This document shows positions 36,501 through 51,000 of a stretch of DNA of 64,000 nucleotides, one piece after another. The translations under genes were made by a program, and so were the position numbers. Under the pieces are notes generated by a model. It was not told the DNA's origin, did no database searches, and saw nothing but the letters and a program-made list of their open reading frames with translations. The stretch is taken from assembly GCA_032358165.1 (NCBI GenBank), contig JAALGY010000008.1:2108001-2172000 (forward strand), in the 5' to 3' direction. This DNA comes from Diplosphaera chodatii. Its lineage: Eukaryota; Chlorophyta; Trebouxiophyceae; Prasiolales; Stichococcaceae. The first letter of the stretch is position 1. Each line of letters opens with the position of its first letter.

Positions 36501-36646
36501 AGCTGCCATGGCTGCTCGGTGACGAGTGTGCCGCTGCTGAAGCTGCTGCCGCCATGCCACTCGCTCCGGACGACTGTTCACAGCACAGAGCTTGCAGCTT
36601 TATTTGAAGCACTACAGTCAGCTGTAGCATTGTGATTATACCAGAC
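33595..36646 (-). CDS. U1-type zinc finger / membrane protein of unknown family, gene B
   Basis: Paralogue of gene A with the same exon phases. Exons, 5' to 3': 36646-36397, 36075-35856, 35658-35476, 35248-35160, 35003-34870, 34687-34550, 34250-34146, 33928-33656, 33607-33595; about 462 aa from ATG 36630. Finger: WRWCAEC-x13-H-x5-H. Matching blocks are RGHYRSRDELVIHARPYLVL (A: RGRYRSKNELVIPAHQSLAL), TSAAIAMLGNLLPLLPQ, CSFLQCAAAAL (A: SRFLQFAAAAL), RLAEARAAFTTIQTAAAA and AAAGCFLHCLPIALLEVIL. Exon 8 encodes an Ala/Arg helix and a last hydrophobic segment (RDVVAVIVTGASVLAVWHT). The protein ends RAVI. Donors of exons 1 and 5 are GC (GAG|GCGAGA, AG|GCAAGC). The exon 7 donor is weak, and exons upstream of 36646 are not excluded. 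Function unknown. Confidence 0.6.
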
Positions 36647-37566
36647 CTGGAATGGGAAGTTGGGAACAATACATGGGCTGACGGGCAGGCTTGCAGCACC
36701 TCGTTTACAGCCACATCTAACTGTCGAACACCAACAAGTGACTTAACATCAGATTGCGCACCTGCTGCGACCAAGGTTTGCACCGCTGCCTTTCACCACA
36801 TCTGCCGCTGTGCTGCACCGCCGCTAGCATTCGAATGCGCCGCAGATCGTTCTTCTGCTGCTTGGCAAGCAGGCATACGCTACGGCAGTCTGCCAGTCAC
36901 TGCCTCTGCGTTGCAGCACGCTGACCTGCTGCTGTGGCACCTTAGCCACCAGTTGCGCAGGTAGCAAGCAGTTTGAAGGCGTCAGTCACGTAGGGTGCTT
37001 CCGTTATCTGCTTTCACGCGCTTGGTGGTCTCTCAGCAGCAGGATGTGCAGGTCATCCTCCTTCGTATGCTGAAGCGGAGTCGCACACGCAGATGACGCA
37101 TCGGTTGCACCTCGACATGCACAAGAAACGCCTGTTGAACAAGCTGCTGTCTTGTTTCAGGATTGGCGCCACAAAAGCAGATAACAGTGCTTCATGGCAG
37201 CAGTTGCAACTTGTAGCGTGCCACAAATGCAGGGGTGGCTGATCGCACGCACTAACCGTCGTCTGCACATGCCTTCGTGTCGTCCCATGACATGGACTGT
37301 TGGAAGCTGTTCCGCCGCTGCACGTGACGGTGGTGTGGAAGTCCCAAGTTCGCCAGGCCTCAGCAAACATGCATATACAGTTGCTTTGTGATGTGGGCGC
37401 AGACAAGTGGCTGACATGCTGCCGACAGAGCGACAACATGGCAGCCAGCAGATGTCCGCAACCAGGCATTGCCTCCATGCTTTGCCCTTGCTACCGTCTG
37501 ACTGGCTGCCTACCACCATCACAAGTTGGTGTGACCTGAGCAGAGTCCGGATCCACTGTACAGTGC
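36647..37566. other. Spacer upstream of gene B
   Basis: 0.9 kb between gene B and the exostosin stop. A minus stretch near 36,890 reads TAVAYACLPSS after a GGCAG acceptor and resembles RYVAYNCLL upstream of gene A. A 5' exon of gene B may therefore lie here. Nothing else was supported. Confidence 0.35.
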
Positions 37567-40500
37567 TCATGTCATGGACGGCCCCCTCGTCTCATCAATC
37601 TTATGGTACAGCCACTGGATAATGGTCTGGAATGCGTCATCCTGCGTGAGGTTGCCGCGGTAGGTGTGCGGCAGGGACAGCGGCGGATCCTCGTGGCCTG
37701 TGCTCTTGAGGTTCTCGTCAACTATCCCCTGTGTCGCGTCCCCGTACAGCGCCATCGACCCGAACTGGTACCTGCGCACAAGCCGTACATGCAGTGGGGT
37801 CAGGAGCGCAGGGGTGTAGCATGTCGTGAGCACTGGTGCCGCACGGCTGCGTCCAATGCAAGACGCCACGGCAAGATCCTGCTGGCATTCCCACGAGCAG
37901 CGCCCGAGCACGGCAGGGTGCTACGGCGGCAGCTGCCTCTCTGGCTCACCTGTGCCACACCTTGCCCAGCGCCAGCTGCATCGCCTCAACCTGCATTTCA
38001 GAAACCATAGGATCCTGAGGCTCTGAAACCGCACGCGCAGCCCACCGCTCGCACGATGTCCATCAGAAGTTCAGTCACACTCACGGGACGCAGCATGTCA
38101 GCGCTCACCTGCTTGTCGGTGTACTTCAGCAGTATCTCCGGCACCCGCTCGATGTCGGCTTCGGGTATGCGGGTCGTGAAGGCGTCCCAGTCCAGGATCG
38201 TCTCGAACTTGTCGGTGATGTTGTCGCCGATCTGGACCGGCAGGCAGCCGTGCAGCACCGCATCCTCGGCGCGCTTGGCGAACCCGTCGCCTGGCCGGGA
38301 CAGACAGTCAGGCACTCAGCGCTGCTGTGGCTATCCTCAGGCTGCGTCCACGCTCCGACATATGTCGAGCCTGATGCTTGTAAATTAACGCCCATACCAT
38401 GCGAAGCAGCGGCTCTGCGTAACATCTTGCACACCAGGAGCAGACCGCACGACAGCGCGCCAGTTGGCAGGCAGCAGGAGAAGCATCACCTGGGACCACA
38501 GCGCAGAATTTGGACGACGCCAGCATCCTGCATCGCAGGGCACCCGGTGTGCTTGTCAGCATGCCCTGTGCACCACTCAGACGGCTTCCAGCTTGCAAAG
38601 CAGAAGGTGTGGCCATGCAGCAGAGCAGGGTAGCTGATACCGCCAGGTGGACATCAAGGGCTCTGAATACTACTGATCTTCACAGCGACACAGCGAACTT
38701 GTGGCGCACATCAGTGCCACATGCTCACTTGCTGTAGTCCTCGTTGCCCTCCCCGTAGGCGTCCACCCGGATGTTGAACCGCTTGTCCCAGTCCAGCTCG
38801 CGTGTGAGGTTCCACAGCTTCTGACGGATGCCGCGGGAGTACCAGGGCAGCCGGTACCTGCGGGACCACCGCAGCAGCGTCGGCAGCCCGCCCGCAATGA
38901 CAGCAGCCAGGAGATGACCCACTGATGCTGGTGCAGCACCAGCACGCTCTAGCCCTGCTTGCAAGCCAGCCTGCAGAGATCTGTCATTTTCGATTGATGT
39001 CGACAGACGCTGGCAGGCAGCAGAGCGGACTGTCTGCACCGCACACAGCAGCTGGTGGCGGGCGCGAGGCGGAGGCCGCTCACCTGCCGACGTCGCCGCG
39101 CAGGAACAGCAGCTTGTCGCGCTTCAGCGGCGGCGCGCCCAGCAGCGGTGAGTGCCGCAGCCCGCCGGGCGGCGAGATGGTGGGCACCACCAGATCCTGC
39201 GGCACACGCAAAGCATCGAGCGCAACGTGAGCTGCACAGTGCACTGTGCAGCGGCAGCTGTGTGTGAGCACGGTGTGGGTCCGCCCGCTCTGTTGATGTC
39301 AGATGCTGTAAAGCTGTACCCACGGACATCTGACAAACCGCTGCTCAGGCTGACCCGGGGGCTGCTGGCAAGCCTGCGCGTGCACCGAGCGGCTCACCTT
39401 CTTGGGGTCGAAGCAGGGGTGGCCGCGGATGGAGTCCCGCCAGTCGTCGGGGTCCTTCTGCCACCGGGGGTCGCCCGCAATGTACAGCTCGGTGTAGTTG
39501 TCGGGCGGGTACGCCTGCAGGTCGGTCGGCAGGGGAGGACGAATGACACCATATGTAAGGGGCAGCAGCAGGCTGTGGCAGCTGGAATGCACCTCAAGGG
39601 AGCAGGATGCAAAGGCGGTGGCGCGCGCTGTCCAAGGACAAATCATGATATCAGGCGCACCGTCATGGACACGTGGTCGGGGTCGGTGCGCCCCCAGTGC
39701 GTCAGCATGATGCCCTGCCAGATCTCGTTGGGCGCCCAGCACGCGCCTGCGGCACCAGACACCGACCTTTTCGTGCGACATCCCAGCCAGGTCAGATCAG
39801 ACCAGACCTGTGTCTGCGGTCACAGTGTTGAAACGGTCATGCTCAGCTGCCACAGGCTTCGGGGCGGCATGCCAGCAGGGCTGCACACCTCCCTCGGAGG
39901 CTGGACAGGTGCCACCCCTGATGCCAGAGGCACCTGAGACACCTGCTGAAGGGCCTGCCACGTGTGGTCAGGGGGCTGTGCGCACCTTCGTCGTGGTTGA
40001 GCAGCCAGATGTGGTCGCGGCCGCCGCGGCGGGCCCAGATCTTGGGGTGCACCCGCTCAATCCACCGCTTGACCTCAATCAGCAAGTTTGTGCCATGGAA
40101 CACACGCAGCCCTGCAGGCAAGGCGCACGGGTTTTCGCGCAGCTGCACAGCAAACCGGGTGGCAGCAGCACGGAGCAGAACACCGGTGATTGTGGGGTCT
40201 CAGGGAGGTGCGCACATGAGGGGCCGTGCCACCAGGGGTGGTCCGCCCACCCTGCAGCCAGGAGCAGGCGCGCCCTCAGGACTGCGTCTGAGCATGGGGC
40301 TCACATGCTGGGCAGCAGTTTCAACACACCATCCGCCATGACGGTGCAAACGACAACTGCCAGGTCAGCAGAACGCACCAAACACCGGGTGCATCAGGCA
40401 GCCAGTGTAGGCAGGCACATAGAAGAAGTCCGCCTCCTCCCAGTCGTATGTGCGGTGCTCGCTCTGTGTTCATTGAAGCGAGCTGTCAGCGGTGACACTC

Positions 40501-43500
40501 GTAGACGCCTGAGCATTGGCATCTCTGCTGGAGGCTCAGTCTGACGCACCCTGAAAATCTAGTGCTATGAATCCTGGTGCACCTCACCTGCAGCAGATAC
40601 TCATGGAGCGCTACTTCCAGGATGTAGTTGCCGCCGTTGTGCAGTGTGCCATTCTGCCAGTCGAACAGCCTGCAGCAGAAGGTCAAGCAGGTCTGATGGC
40701 GCACCCATTTCAACGAGGTTTTGCCTTACTTTCCATGTGCACAGCACTGGAGCCTGATGTCACATGCTGAGCGCCTTCCAGCACAGGCGCAACGGGCTGT
40801 GCAATGCACTCCTGGCTGGCAGTGGGCCCTCTGGTGCAAGACATGCCACGCAGCAGCGAAAGCCCGGTCGTCGTGTTCGCACGGACCGCGTGCGCACCTG
40901 TGCACGCACGACTTGTGCTGGATGCGGTACTGCAGCATGCGGCTGTGGTAGTCGGCCGGCAGCTCGTGCACGAAGATGAGCGGCCGCCTGCGGGTCGCGC
41001 CCGGCGCCGGGTCCGCCGCCGCCGGGGGCAGCGCCGCGTGCGGCTGCAGCCACGGCCGCTGTGCCGCTTGCAGGCCTGCAGGCGCAACTCCGAGCTGTCC
41101 ATGCACTGGCACCATGCGCCCGACGAGAGCTTGCTCTTCGACACCCTTGAGCACGCCGGGACACAGTGGCAGCCCACCGGCGCCCAGATCAGCCTCATCT
41201 GCTGGGCGCCCCGCATGCAGAAGAGCAGCTGCATGGCCGTGCTGAAGTTGGCGGGCTGCAAGCATGCCTGAGCTGTGTGCCACAGCAGCACTGACGCATG
41301 TGTGCAAGTGACCTGGCTCGGACTGTCTGGAAGCGGCACCTAGCTCGTCGGGGTGCCCCGCGACGCGCTGCGAGCAGTCGTGGCCGTACCACCCCGCGTG
41401 GCACTTGCAGAAGCCGAGGTGGCACTCGCCGTGCCCGCTGCACTGGCTGACGCACACCGCCTCGTGCACCTGCGGCACATGCCACTCAAGTAAGTGGTGC
41501 TGTGGCTCTGTGTGCAACGGATGGGAGCCAGCTCCCTGCAACAGCGCTGCCAAGGTTCCCCGTGCAGACCGCAACCTCTGCTTCAGTAGCGGACACACGA
41601 CCGCAGACTTTTGCCTACGAGCGCCGCCACGGCAGGGGCACACGCTGCAGCCGGTCAGCTGGCTGCAGGTGGCAGTGGTGGTGCAGCTCACGATGTCGCA
41701 GAGGTGGCCGCCGAGGCCGTCCAGGTGGCAGGGGCAGTGGTGGTTTGGCTGCTCGGCGTTGCACCACCCCTCGTCCCCCAGGATCAGGGCATTGTCCACG
41801 CGCCCCCAGCCGTTCTTCTCGCCGTCCTCGCCTGCCGATCACATCAAGAGCATGTCATCATCGGATCTACTGCATCCAGTACAGACCATTCACCATGTGT
41901 TGCCATGCACTACGCTGTATCTGCGTCAGCCTACAGTGCATAACGTCTGCCAGTTTCCCGGCTGCTGCCTAGTATCAGCGGAACGGCGGATGGGCTCCAA
42001 GACGTCAGGTAGCCCCGGCTGCACCTTACAGGGCGAGGTCTGTCATGACGTCACCAATAGCCGCCGTGGCCAAACGAGCTGCTCACCGTACATGGGCATG
42101 CAGGCCTCCAGGATGGCGGGGCGTCCCGCGCGGATGGGCGGCGTGCCGGGCGGGGACCCCTCCGGCGCGGGGATGCGGCCAAATTTGCCCTTGCAGTAGC
42201 ACGCGGCGATGTCGTCGTCGCACACCCCTGCACCCGACCAGAGCCTCAGGAAGGTCAGTCCTGCCAGGTTGCGACTTGCCGCCTGAGAGCCGCCTGAGAG
42301 CCGCCCATCCCAAAGCGAGCGGCAGTGCCACCACATGGCGCACTGCCGCTCAAGCGGCTGACAGAACAGTACACTCTGCGCGTCCCTGCTGCTGCACCGG
42401 CCTAGAGTGCGGCGTGCTTGATGCACATCAGCAGGACGGACCCATCCCCACACTGCAGGCAACGCAGATGGGTGCACCAGCTTGCATATTGCTCCCTGCA
42501 GGGTGAGGGCATGCCACCCCGCCCTTACCAGCACAACGAGAAGCCATCCAGCCACCGGCGGACAGGTTGGCGGGCTGCTCGGCGGGCTCCCAGCCCTCGG
42601 CGCGCACGCGGTTGCTGCACGGCCGCCGCTGCCGCGTCATGCAGTCCGCGCCCGTCCACCCTGCAGCGCGAGGCGACACAGCACTTGTGTGGTTCAGGGC
42701 GTCGTGGAGTTTGTGTGCAAGAGCGCAGGCCTTATGGTGACTGCTGGGGGAAAGCAGCGTCCGTCTGTACCTCTGATATGCAGCAGAGCAAATGTCAAGA
42801 CAAATCGAAGCGGGCAGCTGCATCACCTGCGGGGCACTGACAGTAGCCGAACTCCGCGTGGCAGTTGCCGACGCCGTTGCAGTTGTGCGCACATGTCAGG
42901 CTACCCCGCGGCGGTGCCTGTCGCCAAAGTGGCATCCGGCTCGACAAGAACATCGTGTAGGACTGACAGTGTGCAACCATGCACGAGCGGCGGCAACGCC
43001 AACAGAACACGATGTGGGCCGGATGCATCGTCAGGGGTGCTACCAAGTCCTGTTGCAGGGTTCTGGCGCTGCCTTATATGCTGGGGAGGCACAAGCAACA
43101 CCTTCGCTGGGATGTCTTTCTGCAGCAGGTACCGCCCGCACCAGCCGCCAACGGTGCCCTCGCACCGCGCAGCGACTGCCGGCGGCAGCACCTGCCACAA
43201 GCCGGTGACCATGCTTTCAGACCCTGGCGTGTGGGCTGCCATGTGTGGGACTGCTGGTCAAGGCTCCAGGCACTCGGGGGGTGTTTGGCAAGTACTGCAC
43301 AAATGCACGTGGTTGCACATGTCCTGGGGCAGTGCGGCTGCGACTCACCTTCGGCAGCACCGCTGTCCCTCCGCCGCCGGCCCCCGCCGCGCCGCTGCCG
43401 GCCGCCAGCGCCCCGCCGCGGAACCAGCCCAGCAGGTCTGTCAGCGCCCCCGACGCCGCGCCTGGACACAGGGCGATGCACTGCACTGTGGCCGATGCAT

Positions 43501-44539
43501 GCGGCTGCTCCCACGCACGCGAAAGCAGCAGACAGTTGCATGCAGGTATCGAGTTTCAAACCTTGTGTCAACTGCCTGAAATGGTCAACTGCCTGAACTA
43601 CCTGCCAGGCCCGAGCCGTCGTCCGCTGTGCGCCCGCCGGACAGCCAGCCCTGCAGCTCCATCGCGGCCGACGGCGCCGTCGCTGAGGTGTTGTTGTGCT
43701 GCGCTGCCGCAGCTGCCGCTCGCAGGCGCTCCGACTCCCCCGCTTCCTGCTGCTTCGCATTCACCACAGCCTGCGGTGGAAATGAGCGGGAATATCACAC
43801 CTGATCCCCACATCCTCCTGCCTCGCGTCCCAGGCAGCTACAGCCACCTGCAGAGCGAGCCAGCATATTGCCCGGACAGGATGTTACACCAGGGCACAGA
43901 CACGATCACAGCACCATTGTGCTCACCCGCAGCCGCTGGAGGTGCTGCAGGGCCTCCGTGCTGCTTGCGTCTGTGGCGCTCTGCTGGCTGATCGTCTGCA
44001 CACACCATGATTTGCCATCAGCGCGGCTGGATTCACTCCCTGACTGCCACTCCTGTGCAAGCTGCAGGGGCATTTGCCGCTGACCCCTCCGTGCATCACT
44101 CGCTCCCACCTGCTCCAGGGTGTCCAATGCCTGCCGTGCTGCAACAGTGGACGCCTCGCCATGGTACTGCGAGCCTCCGTACCCCGCCGGCAGGAAGTTC
44201 AGGTACGTGTTTGCCTGCAGATCAGGTGCGCAGGGCCCCTCAGAACAGCTTCCGTCCGTACATTGCTGGCGTCAAGAGCACTGCTGCACCAACACATCCT
44301 CTCAGGCTCAGCGAGATCCCTCAGAAGCTGCTTTCAGAGAGGAATGCCCCTTCGTGTGCACAGTTGCATCGCACCATGCTCAGCAGAGGGCGGGACTGCT
44401 TGCCGGCCACCGCCATCCAGAAGCCGTTGACGGTGGGGTATGCGACGAGTAGCACGGCAACCAGCACCGCCCCCGCGAGAAACAGCGGGTTGCGGAAGCG
44501 TCGTCGCTTGGCGCCTGGCCGCCACCTTGCGGTCTCCAT
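37567..44539 (-). CDS. Exostosin-like glycosyltransferase (GT47) with two EGF-like modules
   Basis: 23 exons, 908 aa: 44539-44375, 44214-44110, 43995-43927, 43770-43602, 43461-43349, 43191-43102, 42917-42827, 42660-42529, 42227-42087, 41831-41692, 41469-41340, 41075-40898, 40669-40588, 40463-40379, 40111-39986, 39746-39661, 39514-39398, 39196-39084, 38857-38729, 38527-38490, 38290-38109, 37990-37950, 37771-37567. It is a type II Golgi-type enzyme: a short basic tail (KRRRFRNP), then a signal anchor at about 20-35. A low-complexity stem follows. EGF-like repeats lie at about 244-282 and 409-435 (CSGHGECHLGFCKCHAGWYG). The exostosin domain runs from about 465 (RRPLIFVHELPADYH) through ADFFYVPAY, DLVVPTISPP, DKLLFLRGD and FCAVVPGDGFAKRAEDAVLH to the end. 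It probably adds sugars to wall or secreted glycans; the linkage is unknown. The start of exon 12 is the least certain border. Confidence 0.88.
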
Positions 44540-45386
44540 GCCGCCTGCTGATGCGTGCCGGGTGTCTGCTGTGCGAAGCACACCCGGCGAGGCCTGCCCG
44601 CTGCCAGATCAGACCGGATTCCCAAAACCGCATTGCCAGTGTGGTTGGTCGCGGAGCCGCTGAGATGCTGTTCGCATACCCAAGCAGCGCTGCCACCTGC
44701 AGCGGGCTCCCATCGGTATGAAACGCTGAATACGTCTCGCTCGCAGGTACCCTCACGCCAGCGGGGCCTGCAGGTGCTGCCTGTGCACCGGGAAGCGCAA
44801 TGCGCAGCGTTTATGGCAGGAAGCAAATGGCAGAGCCGTATCAGGAAATAATGCTCATCCAATTGCCTCAGTTGCCAGCCTTTCAACGCAGCCCTGAATG
44901 CGGCATGGCAGGCAGCAGCTGCATGCAAATGGTGGTCACTGATCCAATGTGCAAACACAGCATTTGACAAACACAAACACAAAGTCTGCCAACTGGCAGA
45001 CTTTCTCTCGACTCTGCCTTACACTCTACAGGCAATCAAATCAGGGATGCCATGTGCGAGAGGCAAGGCGGCAACTGGTCAGCCTACCAGCAGCGAAAAC
45101 TTCTTGGTCAGCATCTACCCGTACAAGCTCTTCAATCCAAGTTTGAAAGGCGGTAAATTGCAACATGGCGTGGCGATCAGCATGGGGGACTTGCACTGTT
45201 GCCAGGAAGCGCTCAGTACTGTCGTGTTCGCTAGTAGTGTGCATCGATACTGAGAAGTACGCGAATGTCAGCACACAGGGTTGTTGCATCACCAGGTGAA
45301 CGTGCGCAGGTGCCAAACCACCGCGATGCAATCCACAGTAGCAACCAGTGATTGTTCAGCCCAGTACGACCACCAGCTGCAGCAGC
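44540..45386. other. Spacer between DPM1 and exostosin genes
   Basis: 847 bp in which both genes run leftward, so it holds the 3' end of DPM1 and the promoter of the exostosin gene. It contains a 24-nt perfect palindrome (annotated separately). No coding exon was supported. Confidence 0.4.
44981..45004. other. 24-nt perfect palindrome upstream of the exostosin gene
   Basis: Arms AAAGTCTGCCA (44981-44991) and TGGCAGACTTT (44994-45004), loop AC. It lies 442 bp or more upstream of the exostosin ATG and about 380 bp past the DPM1 stop. It could be an operator-like site or a hairpin near the DPM1 3' end. Confidence 0.75.
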
Positions 45387-48016
<2,630 letters not shown>

Positions 48017-51000
48017 ATGTCGCAGCTACTGTCACAGGCGTGGCATGGCTACCTGGCGATCATGGGGAAAGCGAACTGGGGCGTGAGCGCAGCGCTCGGC
48101 CGGCAGGGTCGCCTGGTTGCGCGACGCCCAGTGACGGTGCTCGTCGTCATCACAGCCCTTGTTGCGTCCTCCTGCGCCGGATGGGCCCGGATCCACACCC
48201 AGAGCAAGAGCGACAAGCTTTGGTGCGCTGGGCTGGCACACCGTGTTGATGAGGTGCAGGTGCTGCACACGACTTGATCCCGTGATTTGCACGGTTCTTG
48301 TAGCAGCACACAGGAGGATGCTTCTCTGCGAGGGTCATCACGGTCGATTTTGATCGTCGTGAGCGGGCACCCGCTCCCTTGTTTCCGAAAACGACTGTCC
48401 TTCCGGAACGACTGACCGCCCGATAATCTGAGGCTTGATATTGGACCACTGCGCAAACATGAAGACGCTTGACTGGTGTGGTTTGCTGGGATGGTCTGAA
48501 TGTCTCGCGATGCGTGGCATTGTTGTGTCTGCCTAGTAGGTTTGTGCCCGCTGTTGTCGTGCCCCGTGAAACCTCATGCACGTTTCGAGCATCGTTCGCT
48601 GCGTCGAGGGGTGCCTTCTCCACTCACCCAGATGCGAAGGTGCTGGCAGACGCTCACCAGGGAGTGTCTCGTGTACGGCAATGGCACCATGCACACCACC
48701 CTGTAAGAGCCCCAGCTACCTGGCAGCACCCAACACCCATCCGCCACCCCCGCGCCGTAACCGACCGTCTGCGCTGCACATGTTACCGTTGCATGAATTC
48801 TTCAGGCAAGCCAGCAGCATGGTCCAGGCCATTGGTCCCTGTGCTGCAGGGTGCCCCAGGACAGCCCGCCGATGCGGCACCGCAACTACGTGCAGCAGAA
48901 CTACGGCTCCACGGAGAACGGTGCCCAGGTGCGATGCGAATGCACGTGTTCGACACGCATTCGTGGCTTGGCGCTCAGATCCGCCCTACTTGCGCCCATG
49001 TGGCAGCCCTTCACGCTGATACACAGTGTGTGCACTCGCCCAACTGTAGCACATTTCATGATCATGAGCAGACGTTTGTGCCATGCAGGTGTACGGCTCA
49101 GCCAAGTCAGGCAATGCGGGCGAGAGCGTCGTCACCCTGGCGGCGACGTGGGAGCTGTTCCGGATGCACGATGCACTGGCGGGCATGAGCGTCACAGTCA
49201 CCCCAGGGTGGCCGTCGCCCGCCGACACCACCATCCGCTTCCAGGACATCTGCTACCGCAACCAGCTGGAGGCCTGCGCCTTCATTGGGTGCGATCTGTG
49301 ATGTCCCTTCATCTGCTGCACCTCGTTGCAGCGTCAGCTGCAGGCTCGCTGGCACGTGCCCCAGCCGCTTCTTCAACCTAGCAGTAGTGTGATAGCTCGC
49401 ATCGCAGCAGCGCAGTGCAGCTGTCTCAGGTTAGCAGAGTTCCCACAGCGCCAGATGCAGTCGTACTTGAGGCTGCTTGCCAATGCGCAGGTACTTGCAG
49501 TACTGGAACTCCAGCTTCCCTGAGTACCTGTCCTCGGTGGACGGCTCAGCTGCAGATGCGCCTGCCGGCAACAACAGCGCGCTGCTTGCGGACATCAACA
49601 CCCTTACCTTTCCCGACGGCTCGTGAGTTGCCGTCCACGCTGCAGACCTGATTTGCCCTTGCCGTGTGACATCAGAGTTGGGTGCACTATTACTACTGCA
49701 CTTTGCTCCGTCGATGCATTTGAGGAAGTCCCAGTGCGGTGTGTGTGATGTTGTGGTTGATGCACGAGCGTGAACTCCCCTGAGTGCAGGAGCGCCAACC
49801 CCATGGCCATTTTCGGCGGCATCAACCTTGAAGGGGGCGTCGGCGGCGCCCCGCTGGAGGTGACCGGCGCGCGCGTCGTCTCCATATCCTACCCTGTGGC
49901 GAAAGCGGTGCCCGACCATGTGGCGGACGCCTGGTGAGGGCCTTCCGTCACTGCATTGCACCTTGCCAACCGGACATGTTTTGCATCTCCCCTCCTAATC
50001 TCCCCTGTTGCGAGCTTACAGCCCATCGGCCCAACTGCCAAACGCCTATCACACCACGGCAGTGTGCTCGCACTACAGGTATGACGCCTTTGCAGACCTG
50101 CTGAAGAACCGCTCGGCGGCAACCCAGTACGTGGAGCTGAACTACATGGCCGCCAACTCCGTGGACAAGGCGATCAGCGACTCCATCTCCTCCGACCTGT
50201 ACCTCATCGCCATCTCCGTTGCCATCTTCATCGTCCTGGCCGTCGTCTTCATGTCCAGGTCTGTGCTTGGCGCTTTTGACCACATCGTGAGTCAGCTTCC
50301 TCCGGTCCTTCGACACCAGACTTCTGCACGCAGCGTGTGCAGCTGCTGGCTCAGCATAGCAGTGCACATGCTCCAATGGCACCGCCAGTGCTGCATGTCG
50401 CGGTGGTCACCGTGCGCACGATGAGGCACTGATGTTTCGTGCGTGCAGCCGCGATCGCGTGTTCACACGCACCAGCCTGGCCATCACCGGCATCGTCGCC
50501 GTGATCTTCGGCATCGCGGCCGGGTACGGCCTGACCATGGCCATCGGCCTGCCCTTCACGAGCCTGCAGCAGGTGCAAACCCTAAACCCTAAGCGCCCTA
50601 CCTGCTGTATGCCCGGTGCTCCCGCCCCGAACTCACCGACCATTGCGGGCGTGGATGACATTTCACTTGCCCTGCCTGAACTCCATCCAGCCCAGTTGGC
50701 ACTGATCTGCACGATGTGATACCTGCATGGAAGTCACCCTGCTGGTCGTCGGCGCTGCAGACTTGCTTCTGAAGGGTTCTTTTTGTGGAAGTGCATGCTC
50801 TCTATGCATCTGTGCTTAGCGAGACAATGCTGCTGTCGTGCTGCAGACGTTGCCGTACATCCTGGAGGGCATTGGCCTGGACGTCATCTTCATCCTTGTC
50901 AAGGTGTGCCCTTCCCTCACCCAAGGCTGCTGTTTGCCTGAGCGCAGGTGGTATTGCATGCTGCAACATGGTCCACATGCAGAATGCAGCATTCATCTTG

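Noticed and set aside
39152..39937. 261-codon plus-strand open frame
   Set aside because: Antisense to exostosin exons 16-18 and their introns, with no motif.
40726..41799. 357-codon continuous minus frame in the exostosin gene
   Set aside because: It passes through at least two introns. Only parts match the EGF and exostosin segments, and the spliced exons give better motifs.
41405..42199. 264-codon plus-strand open frame
   Set aside because: Antisense to EGF-region exons of the exostosin gene, with no family features.
42482..43579. 365-codon plus-strand open frame
   Set aside because: Antisense to exons 5-8 of the exostosin gene. Composition reflects the complement of Ala/Gly-rich coding sequence.
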